From: Haloarcula sp.
GTDB taxonomy: Archaea > Halobacteriota > Halobacteria > Halobacteriales > Haloarculaceae
Direction: 5' to 3'
DNA length: 5,960 nucleotides
NCBI GenBank assembly: GCA_028275075.1
Contig: JAQCNK010000091.1
Coordinates: 1 to 5,960 of the forward strand
This document shows positions 1 to 5,064 of this stretch, piece by piece (within the stretch, counting starts at the first letter, position 1; the number at the start of each line of letters is the position of its first letter). Both the position numbers and the translations under genes were made by a program. The notes beneath the pieces were generated by a model that was given only the letters and a program-made list of their open reading frames with translations, did not search any database and was not told the origin of the DNA.

Positions 1-40
1 GGACGTGATGGACAGTTGAACGGTACAATCTGATTCCGGT

Positions 41-50
41 AGAATTTATG
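41..50 (+). promoter_or_regulatory. TATA-box promoter of the TRAM-domain gene
   Basis: An A/T-rich box, AGAATTTATG, is centred about 26 bp before the ATG at 73. That is the spacing expected when archaeal transcription starts at or within a few bases of the start codon (leaderless mRNA). No Shine-Dalgarno-like sequence lies directly before the ATG, which fits. The assignment rests on position and composition only. Confidence 0.6.
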
Positions 51-72
51 GTTGGCGCCCCAATGTTGAGTT

Positions 73-519
73 ATGCCAGAAATATCTGATACGTTACGAC
101 TGCTGTTCGAAACGTCACTTGATGACGAAGGCGACCGGTATACAGTCGCTATCCCGTCCGAACTCGTCGAAAACGGGTCCATCGACACGAATCAGTCGTA
201 CCGCGTCGCGCTCCTCTCCGCAGCCGAGGACGAATCGACTGAGACGATTTCATCGGCGGAGACTGCTGCGCCCTCATCTGTCTCCCGGCCTGAGCCTGCC
301 CAATCGCACTCTCAGGGGCCACCCGTTGAGGAGGGCGAAGTGCGAACGGTTTCCATCGACACGCTGGGCGACCAGGGAGATGGTATCGCAAAGGTCGAAC
401 GGGGGTTCATCGTAATCGTGCCCGGGACCAAGCCGGGCGACCGTGTCGAGGTAGAGATAACTGATGTCAAGGAGACCGTCGCGTTCGCCGAGACCGTCGG
501 CGAAGCAACTGTCCGGTAA
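73..519 (+). CDS. TRAM-domain protein, putative RNA-binding
   Basis: A 148-residue soluble acidic protein. Residues about 85-145 form a TRAM domain, a small beta-barrel nucleic-acid-binding fold. The pattern GDQGDGIAKVERGFIVIVPG followed by PGDRVEVEI (residues 99-129) is characteristic of TRAM modules in tRNA-modifying enzymes and in stand-alone archaeal TRAM proteins. Residues 1-50 form a second conserved-looking block (SDTLRLLFETSL, then YRVALLSA) seen at the N-terminus of haloarchaeal TRAM proteins. Residues 51-85 are a Ser/Glu/Pro-rich, probably disordered linker. No catalytic domain is present, so it is not a methyltransferase. Stand-alone archaeal TRAM proteins are thought to bind RNA, some as chaperones; the role here is inferred from that. 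The ATG at 73 fits the TATA box at 41-50. It appears monocistronic: the next gene is more than 450 bp away. Confidence 0.88.
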   Translation: MPEISDTLRLLFETSLDDEGDRYTVAIPSELVENGSIDTNQSYRVALLSAAEDESTETISSAETAAPSSVSRPEPAQSHSQGPPVEEGEVRTVSIDTLGDQGDGIAKVERGFIVIVPGTKPGDRVEVEITDVKETVAFAETVGEATVR

Positions 520-594
520 CGCTGGCGACACCCATTGTTCGACGTAAACTCCTGACCTGATAGCCTTGCTACGCATTGCCGCGGGGCTGATGAC

Positions 595-668
595 TATACG
601 GGTCGACAGAACGATTGATAGAGCCAGACCCCGGCGAATATCTATCAAGGCTCCTGTCGACCCGTATA
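595..668 (+). repeat. Dispersed palindromic element, copy 1 (74 bp)
   Basis: The ends are a perfect 15-bp inverted repeat, TATACGGGTCGACAG (595-609) against CTGTCGACCCGTATA (654-668). Inside, after a short unpaired bulge, is an 8-bp stem TTGATAGA (615-622) / TCTATCAA (641-648). At the centre is a small hairpin, GCCAG/CCGGC (623-635), with one A-C mismatch. The whole element can fold into one three-part hairpin or cruciform. A second copy lies at 3797-3879 in the same orientation; the first 27 bases of the two are identical. It codes for nothing obvious and sits in an intergenic gap 75 bp after the TRAM gene stop. It resembles a MITE or REP-type element; I do not recognise the family. The terminal TATA could include a TA target duplication, but that is a guess. 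Confidence 0.85.
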
Positions 669-759
669 CCCTGTCACGTCGCCCCGTCCTGATTGGGCCC
701 GTTGATACGGACTGTTGTAGTCTCACACCGGTATCGCCGGTCCACGGTTGGACGGCTAT

Positions 760-776
760 CCATTGAGTTTCAATGG
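760..776. repeat. Perfect 7-bp hairpin (CCATTGA/TCAATGG)
   Basis: CCATTGA at 760-766 pairs exactly with TCAATGG at 770-776 across a 3-nt loop. It lies in the gene-poor gap, about 90 bp after palindromic element copy 1 and about 195 bp before the membrane protein gene. No T-run follows, so it is not a convincing terminator. A protein-binding site or an RNA structure are equally possible. Confidence 0.4.
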
Positions 777-971
777 CTCCGATAGTTCTTCAGAGCGGTA
801 TCGATGATCTCGCGGCGGAGACGTTGATCCGTGGTTGGTGTGGTACCTGTCGAAGTGCACTACCCAGGGCTTCGTACCTGTGGAAAGAGTGCAGCGCATA
901 TTTCCAGTTCGGTTTTGCCAGCCGAACAGGTCGCCCAAACTGGTATTGGTTAGAACAATCAGTAGGAACGT

Positions 972-1394
972 ATGAAGCAACGTCAGAAACACAAGCTCGC
1001 CGACACTGCCCAACAGATTGTGGGCGGGTTTCTGCTTGCCGGGCCCTTCGTCGTCACACAGGAAGTGTGGCAGCTCGCACGGAACATGACAATGTTCCAC
1101 AGCCTGTTTCTCGTCGCGGTGGTCATGGCGATCGGTTATGGGGGTCTCTACGGTGCTGACAACGATCGTGACCCCCAGACTGAGGCCGCTATCGTCGGGA
1201 TACCGGTGCGATTTGTCTCTGTGATGGTCGTCGCCTTCGGGTCGGTTGGAATGCTAGCCTTCGCTACCACCGCTCCGAGCCTGTTCCTGGATGATCTCGC
1301 GGCCAGAAACACTTTGACAGTGACTTTTCGTGCGCTCAGCGTGGCCGCAGTCTTTTCCGTCGTCGGGGCAGTGACGACCGACAGCTTATTCTGA
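972..1394 (+). CDS. DUF2391-type integral membrane protein
   Basis: A 140-residue protein with about four predicted transmembrane helices, at roughly residues 14-31, 42-60, 80-100 and 118-136, joined by short charged loops. The features QQIVGGFLLAGPFVVTQEVW (15-34), AIGYGGLYGADNDRDP (53-68), IPVRFVSVMVVAFGSV (77-92) and the final VVGAVTTDS (130-138) match my recollection of the haloarchaeal DUF2391 / TIGR02587 membrane family, whose function is unknown. Length is complete for the family. The ATG at 972 is favoured because the conserved region begins soon after it; a clear TATA box is not visible, TATTGG near 944 being only weak. It is followed by a hairpin and T-run (1445-1477), so it is probably transcribed alone. 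No partner enzyme or substrate is suggested by the context. Confidence 0.82.
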   Translation: MKQRQKHKLADTAQQIVGGFLLAGPFVVTQEVWQLARNMTMFHSLFLVAVVMAIGYGGLYGADNDRDPQTEAAIVGIPVRFVSVMVVAFGSVGMLAFATTAPSLFLDDLAARNTLTVTFRALSVAAVFSVVGAVTTDSLF

Positions 1395-1444
1395 TACTGC
1401 CGGCTGCAAGGTCGTCCGGATACACTCTACCCAAGGGTGGCCGA

Positions 1445-1477
1445 TAACACGGCTTGCCAGGAGCGTGTTACTCTTTT
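1445..1477 (+). terminator. Hairpin plus T-run after the membrane protein gene
   Basis: TAACACG (1445-1451) pairs perfectly with CGTGTTA (1464-1470) around a 12-nt loop and is followed immediately by CTCTTTT (1471-1477). This resembles an intrinsic terminator about 50 bp after the stop codon at 1394. Archaeal termination depends mainly on the T-tract, with the stem as possible support. The A/T-rich run that continues to 1487 could alternatively be a promoter element. Confidence 0.5.
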
Positions 1478-1587
1478 AATAATATTCAGTGATAGTTGAC
1501 TGTCACCAGCGCCAATTCGTGAAAGAGTCAAAGATTATGCCAGACAGCGGACCTAGAACTGCCAACCAGTACAGACTGCTACTACCC

Positions 1588-1594
1588 TAATATT
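1588..1594 (+). promoter_or_regulatory. Putative TATA box of the histidine kinase gene
   Basis: TAATATT is centred about 33 bp before the ATG at 1624, which would place transcription start some 5-8 bases before the start codon. A second A/T-rich run (TTTTAATAATATT, about 1475-1487) further upstream is a rival promoter site, though it also serves as the T-tract of the upstream terminator. The remainder of 1395-1623 has no gene. Confidence 0.45.
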
Positions 1595-1623
1595 CATCTA
1601 GTCCCGGATGCGTAGTACGGTGC

Positions 1624-3072
1624 ATGAATATTTCAATCCGGATCTTACATGTGGACGACGATCCGGACTTCAGAGACCTGACAGCGGAACTCCTCGAACG
1701 AGAGGACGACCGATTCACCATTACGACAGTGGACAGCCCGCAAGCAGGTCGTGAGCGAATTGATTCGGCGGATTTTGACTGTATTGTCTCGGACTTCGAC
1801 ATGCCCAACGAGTCGGGGATCGAATTCCTCGAGAGCATCCGCTCGGAGCATCCCGATCTCCCGTTCATTCTCTTTACCGGAAAAGGAAGTGAAAAGGTAG
1901 CCAGCGACGCAATCTCTGCCGGCGTAACGGATTATCTCCAGAAAGCTATCGGCTCAGAGCAGTATAAGCTACTGGCGAATCGGATCGCTACAGCGGTCGA
2001 CAAGTACCGGACCGCTCTCGAGCTGGAACGCCAGAACGACCTCTTCGAGAAAGCTGAGAGTATCGGCAGTGTCGGTGCCTGGGAGTACGATATCGTCTCT
2101 GAGACATCCTACATGTCCGACGAAATGTTGCGCATTCACGGGTTGGACACCGACGAGACGCTCACGATCAGGGAGAGCATCGAATACTTCAATCCCGAAG
2201 ACCGTGAGTCACTCCGAGAGGCGATCGATGCAGCCATCGAAGACGGCCAGTCCTACGACCTAGAGCTTCGAATGCGAGACGCCCACGGGACGGAACACTG
2301 GGTACGGACGCGAGGCGAACCCCAATCCGAGGACGGCAATATCGTCCGGCTCCGGGGTATTCTGCAGGACATCACCGAGCAAAAACTTCGGGAGCGGCGA
2401 CTCGAACGGCAGAACTCGCGGTTAGAGGAGTTCGCACACGTCGTCTCTCACGACATCCGAAACCCGCTACAGGTCGCGAGTGGCAAGTTGGAACTGGCCA
2501 GACAGAGCGGCGATCCGGACGCGTTCGATCAAGTTGCGGACGCCCACAACCGCATCGACACTATCATCCAGAACGTCCTCTCACTTGCGCGTCACGGGCA
2601 AGCCGTCGATGCGGCGGAGCCCCTTCAGGTTCGGGAACCCGCAGAAGAATCGTGGGAAATGGTCGATACCGGTGATCTCACCCTGCGGTTCGACGACGAG
2701 ATCGAGCTAACGGCCGATCACGGGCGGCTGCGACAGCTGCTCGAAAATCTCTTTCGTAACACTGTCGAGCACGGCGAGGGGGCAGAGACCGTCCGAATTG
2801 GTGAGATACAGCCATTGTATACGGCGACCCGTACCAGCGCTGACGCCACAAACGGGTTCTACGTCGCTGACGATGGCGATGGCATCCCAACCGACATCCA
2901 CGACAAGGTGTTCGATTCCGGGTTCACCACGGTGACCGAACACACCGGCTTCGGGCTCGCTATCGTCTCTCAGATCGCAGAGGCCCACGGCTGGGATGTA
3001 ACAGTGACCGATAGCTATAGTGGTGGAGCACGGTTCGAGTTTACCGAGCAACCGGCCGTAGATTCGGGGTGA
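1624..3072 (+). CDS. Receiver-PAS-histidine kinase, cytosolic
   Basis: A 482-residue sensor kinase without membrane segments. Residues 5-120 are a response-regulator receiver domain: acidic pocket D11-D13, phospho-acceptor D57 in VSDFDMP, T85 in LFTG, and K107 in YLQK, so all key residues are present. Residues about 140-255 form a PAS domain ending in the usual LQDITEQK linker. Residues 262-325 are the HisKA dimerisation domain, with H276 in SHDIRNPL as the autophosphorylation site. The HATPase domain (about 365-475) has the N-box ENLFRNTVEHG (374-384), G1 box DDGDGIP (416-422), F-box FDSGF (430-434) and G2 box HTGFGLAIV (440-448). It should autophosphorylate in the cytoplasm and pass phosphate to a partner; the N-terminal receiver may accept phosphate from another kinase or act intramolecularly. 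This order is very common in haloarchaea. The signal is unknown. No separate output response regulator is visible nearby; the next gene, 124 bp downstream, is a one-component-type regulator. Confidence 0.93.
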   Translation: MNISIRILHVDDDPDFRDLTAELLEREDDRFTITTVDSPQAGRERIDSADFDCIVSDFDMPNESGIEFLESIRSEHPDLPFILFTGKGSEKVASDAISAGVTDYLQKAIGSEQYKLLANRIATAVDKYRTALELERQNDLFEKAESIGSVGAWEYDIVSETSYMSDEMLRIHGLDTDETLTIRESIEYFNPEDRESLREAIDAAIEDGQSYDLELRMRDAHGTEHWVRTRGEPQSEDGNIVRLRGILQDITEQKLRERRLERQNSRLEEFAHVVSHDIRNPLQVASGKLELARQSGDPDAFDQVADAHNRIDTIIQNVLSLARHGQAVDAAEPLQVREPAEESWEMVDTGDLTLRFDDEIELTADHGRLRQLLENLFRNTVEHGEGAETVRIGEIQPLYTATRTSADATNGFYVADDGDGIPTDIHDKVFDSGFTTVTEHTGFGLAIVSQIAEAHGWDVTVTDSYSGGARFEFTEQPAVDSG

Positions 3073-3196
3073 GTGTCACTGCTGTGTGACCGTCTGCTGT
3101 CGGTTGGGAACCCAGAGTCATACTGGCGACTGTAGTTTTGCAGAAGGTCACTGCGTTCCCGCGGAGGTTTTGCCGTTGGACCGTCTGGCTACTGGT

Positions 3197-3790
3197 ATGC
3201 GCGACCTCGACGAGACGGACATGGAGATTCTGCAGATGCTACTCGCTAACGCCCGTCGACCCTACAGCGAAATCGCTGAGGTGGTGGGCCTGTCGGCCCC
3301 GGCGGTCTCGGACCGGGTGGCTCGACTGGAGGAGGTCGGCGTAATCAACCGGTTCACCGTCGACATCGACCGCTCACAGCTACGGTCTGGGATTCCGGTA
3401 CTCGTACGGATAGAACCAACGGCTGAGGACCTCTCGACGGTTCGAACGGCGCTTACGGAAACCGGTGCGGTCGAACACGTGCTCACGACTGCGGAGGCCG
3501 AAATTGTGGCGTTTGCTCGCATCCCCGACAACGATATTGCCAGTTGGCTCGCCGACACGGTCGACACGGATGCGATTGCTGCGTTCGAAGTTGAACTGCT
3601 GGCAGGTTCCACGTGGTCACCAGACTTGGGCGGGACGGAGTTTGCGCTCTCCTGTGCCCAGTGTGGTAACACCGTTGACAGCGAAGGGACCGCGGCACGT
3701 ATCGACGGCTCACTCTACCAGTTCTGCTGTCCCTCTTGTGAGGCTCGCTTTACAGAGAAGTACGAGGAACTACAGGAGCAGGCCGATTGA
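3197..3790 (+). CDS. Lrp/AsnC regulator with C-terminal TRASH metal-binding domain
   Basis: A 197-residue transcription factor. Residues 1-50 are an AsnC-type helix-turn-helix (LDETDMEILQMLLANARRPY, then SAPAVSDRVARLEEVGVI). Residues about 63-135 are a ligand-binding/oligomerisation region like the RAM domain. The C-terminus (about 151-190) is a TRASH zinc-ribbon-like domain with CAQC (C153, C156) and FCCPSC (C177, C178, C181), expected to bind a metal through Cys. A regulator of this architecture in Halobacterium salinarum, VNG1179C, has been linked to copper response and activation of a copper-exporting ATPase; a role in copper or other soft-metal sensing is inferred. The metal transporter usually sought beside it is absent here. 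The ATG at 3197 is chosen because the conserved family start MRDLDETDMEIL begins there. The frame stays open upstream to a GTG at 3086, adding 37 residues with four cysteines. Palindromic element copy 2 begins 6 bp after the stop. Confidence 0.88.
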   Translation: MRDLDETDMEILQMLLANARRPYSEIAEVVGLSAPAVSDRVARLEEVGVINRFTVDIDRSQLRSGIPVLVRIEPTAEDLSTVRTALTETGAVEHVLTTAEAEIVAFARIPDNDIASWLADTVDTDAIAAFEVELLAGSTWSPDLGGTEFALSCAQCGNTVDSEGTAARIDGSLYQFCCPSCEARFTEKYEELQEQAD

Positions 3791-3796
3791 GACAGT

Positions 3797-3879
3797 TATA
3801 CGGGTCGACAGAACGATTGATAGCATTCGGCTCGCCAGACCCTGGCGAAGATATATCAGGGCTTCTGTCGATCCGTATA
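3797..3879 (+). repeat. Dispersed palindromic element, copy 2 (83 bp)
   Basis: Outer arms are TATACGGGTCGACAG (3797-3811) and CTGTCGATCCGTATA (3865-3879), 15 bp with one G-T pair (3804/3872). The stem extends by two A-T pairs, and after a small bulge is followed by TTGATA (3817-3822) / TATCAG (3854-3859). The central hairpin is perfect: CGCCAG (3833-3838), ACC, CTGGCG (3842-3847). Compared with copy 1 at 595-668, the first 27 bp are identical and the last 27 bp differ at four positions. The centre is 9 bp longer because of extra sequence near 3824-3832. It begins 6 bp after the stop of the Lrp/TRASH gene, so it probably lies in that mRNA's 3' untranslated region and could act as terminator or 3'-end stabiliser. 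No transposase is nearby. Confidence 0.85.
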
Positions 3880-3885
3880 GCGTAC

Positions 3886-3905
3886 TCGGTGCCCGATAGC
3901 ACCGA
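3886..3905. repeat. Small hairpin after element copy 2
   Basis: TCGGTG (3886-3891) pairs with CACCGA (3900-3905) across an 8-nt loop. It begins 7 bp after palindromic element copy 2. No T-run follows. A longer-range pair GACTGGG (3921-3927) / CCCAGTC (3951-3957) lies just downstream. Either could be transcription-end structure for the regulator gene or chance. Confidence 0.3.
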
Positions 3906-3972
3906 CCGCGGACCAATGTCGACTGGGTCATCACATCGTAACTCCGTCGGCCCAGTCCAACCGGCTTCAGCA

Positions 3973-3998
3973 CGCACTCAAGTACGTTGAGCGCGTAC
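3973..3998. promoter_or_regulatory. Overlapping inverted repeats before the VOC dioxygenase gene (putative operator)
   Basis: CGCACTCAA (3973-3981), GTACG, TTGAGCGCG (3987-3995) forms 9-bp arms with a single mismatch. Overlapping it, GTACG (3982-3986), seven bases, CGTAC (3994-3998) is a perfect second palindrome. Both end 8-12 bp before the ATG at 4007, in the space where the TATA box and transcription start of a leaderless gene would lie. A dimeric repressor bound here would block transcription. No canonical TATA box is visible. The candidate regulator is not identified. Confidence 0.5.
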
Positions 3999-4006
3999 GA
4001 ACTGGT

Positions 4007-4978
4007 ATGACTGTTTCCACACCCGGGATCCACCACGTGACGTGTATTGCGGGCGACCCACAGCGCACCATCAACTTCTGGGTCGAAACGCTGGGGCTCC
4101 GACTCGTGAAGCGATCGGTCAATCAGGACGACCCTGGCACCTACCACTTCTTTTTTGCCGACGCTGAGGGAACACCCGGGACGAGTATGACCGTCTTCCC
4201 TTGGGAGGGGATGCGCCAGGGGAAGGTGGGATCGGGACAGGTCGCGCGCACGGCCTTCCGCGTTCCCACGGACAGCCTCGACTACTGGGAGGACCGCTTC
4301 GAGGAGTACGGCGTCGAATATCAAGACCGCGTCGAGCGCTTCGGTGAGACCGTCCTGCCGTTTTCGGATCCCGACGGGCTGCCTGTTGAACTGGTCGAAG
4401 TCGACCTGTCTGCCGATGAGCCGACAGTTCCCTGGACGGAGTTTGTCCCCAAGCAACACGCAATCAGGGGGTTTCACTCCGTGACACTGTGGCTCACCCA
4501 CCCCGATCGGACTGCCGACTTGCTTCGAGAGATGGGGCTTGAGAAGCTCGGGACCGAGGAGGCAGCGGACGGCGATCGGGTACGGTTCGCCGCGAGCGGG
4601 CCGGTCGGGAAATACGTTGACGTACTCCCGACGACCCAGAACGGCCGGCAGGGCCACGGCATCGTCCATCATGTCGCCTTCCAGACGCCGACTGAGGAGG
4701 ATCAGGCGGCGATGCGGTCGGTCTTCCAATCGGCGGGGCTGCGCCCGACCCAGCAGATAAACCGCCACTGGTTCCGCTCCGTGTACTGCCGCGAGTTCGG
4801 CGGCGTGCTGTTCGAATTGGCGACGAGCGAACCGGGCTACACAAGCGACGAACCGCGCTCCGAACTTGGCGAGCGACTCGTCCTTCCCAGTGAGTTCGAG
4901 GCCCGTCGTGAGGAAATCGAGGACCAGTTGGTGGAGATCACGGTGCCGCGGGCCGGGAGCGCCCAGGCCGAAGAGTGA
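4007..4978 (+). CDS. VOC-family ring-cleaving dioxygenase (glyoxalase/MhqO-like)
   Basis: A 323-residue cytosolic enzyme with two vicinal-oxygen-chelate halves: residues about 7-135 (GIHHVTCIAGD, FWVETLGLRLVKRSVNQDDP) and about 154-275 (RGFHSVTLWL, GIVHHVAFQ, GVLFELATSEPG). The pattern GIHHVT..D...FY/W...LGL.LVK..VN.DD is the hallmark of the glyoxalase-type ring-cleaving dioxygenases related to bacterial MhqO and MhqA. Likely metal ligands, by position, are H10, H222 and E270. MhqO-type enzymes are thought to open hydroquinone or catechol-like rings using Fe(II) or another divalent metal, and help detoxify quinones; the substrate here is inferred only at that level. Full family length. ATG 4007 is two residues from the usual start of homology and follows the palindromes at 3973-3998. 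It is convergent with the ribbon-helix-helix gene. A plain glyoxalase I is less likely given the two-domain size. Confidence 0.87.
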   Translation: MTVSTPGIHHVTCIAGDPQRTINFWVETLGLRLVKRSVNQDDPGTYHFFFADAEGTPGTSMTVFPWEGMRQGKVGSGQVARTAFRVPTDSLDYWEDRFEEYGVEYQDRVERFGETVLPFSDPDGLPVELVEVDLSADEPTVPWTEFVPKQHAIRGFHSVTLWLTHPDRTADLLREMGLEKLGTEEAADGDRVRFAASGPVGKYVDVLPTTQNGRQGHGIVHHVAFQTPTEEDQAAMRSVFQSAGLRPTQQINRHWFRSVYCREFGGVLFELATSEPGYTSDEPRSELGERLVLPSEFEARREEIEDQLVEITVPRAGSAQAEE

Positions 4979-4986
4979 TCAGCGGT

Positions 4987-5021
4987 TACCGACATGGTCG
5001 GTATTCGTTCCGGCCCCGGAA
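4987..5021. terminator. Two tandem hairpins between convergent genes
   Basis: TACCGAC (4987-4993), ATG, GTCGGTA (4997-5003) is a perfect 7-bp stem that starts 8 bp after the VOC stop codon. It is followed by TTCCGG (5008-5013), CC, CCGGAA (5016-5021), a perfect 6-bp stem. They sit in the 86-bp gap between convergent genes and could end transcripts from either side. There is only a weak T-rich stretch (TTCGTT, 5004-5009), so a processing or stability role is also possible. Confidence 0.45.
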
Positions 5022-5064
5022 TTGGGATCTACCGGTACATCGCTACAACAGTCATCATGAAGAG

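Larger units (their letters stand above)
520..971. other. Gene-poor intergenic region containing a palindromic element
   Basis: This 452-bp stretch has no reading frame that looks like a real protein. The frames present are short, rich in Arg, Cys, Trp and His, and lack the Asp/Glu-rich composition of the neighbours. It contains the palindromic element at 595-668. It also holds a 15-bp inverted repeat at 727-741 (ACCGG, 5-nt loop, CCGGT), a perfect 7-bp hairpin at 760-776, a direct repeat of GTACCTGT at 843-850 and 874-881, and a small hairpin at 907-927 (GTTCGG/CCGAAC). The part after 669 could hold the promoter of the membrane protein gene or an untranslated RNA, but neither is shown by the sequence. 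Confidence 0.6.

Noticed and set aside
595..668. tRNA gene in the structured element
   Set aside because: It folds as a single long hairpin, lacking D-arm, anticodon-arm and T-arm sequences such as GTTCRA in position.
274..726. Minus-strand open frame across the TRAM gene 3' half and element copy 1
   Set aside because: Opposes the well-supported TRAM gene and runs through the palindrome; no domain is seen.
756..1100. Minus-strand open frame in the gene-poor gap
   Set aside because: Rich in His, Cys and Pro, partly opposite the DUF2391 gene, no recognisable motif and no promoter seen.
773..1159. Plus-strand open frame overlapping the start of the membrane protein gene
   Set aside because: Its second half is an out-of-frame reading of the DUF2391 gene and the first half has low-complexity, non-haloarchaeal composition (few Asp/Glu, many Arg/Cys/Trp).
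2707..3051. Minus-strand open frame within the kinase ATPase domain
   Set aside because: Antisense to conserved N, G1 and G2 boxes; not plausible as a gene.
3075..3090. GTCAC-N6-GTGAC inverted repeat just after the kinase stop
   Set aside because: Only five base pairs with no following T-run; compatible with chance in this composition.
595..3879. CRISPR array
   Set aside because: Only two distant copies of a palindromic element exist, with no regular repeat-spacer pattern and no cas genes.
3770..4768. Long minus-strand open frame (332 codons) across the VOC gene and element copy 2
   Set aside because: It lies opposite a clear VOC dioxygenase and has Arg/Pro/Leu-rich content with no recognisable domain; it is a mirror effect of high-GC coding sequence.
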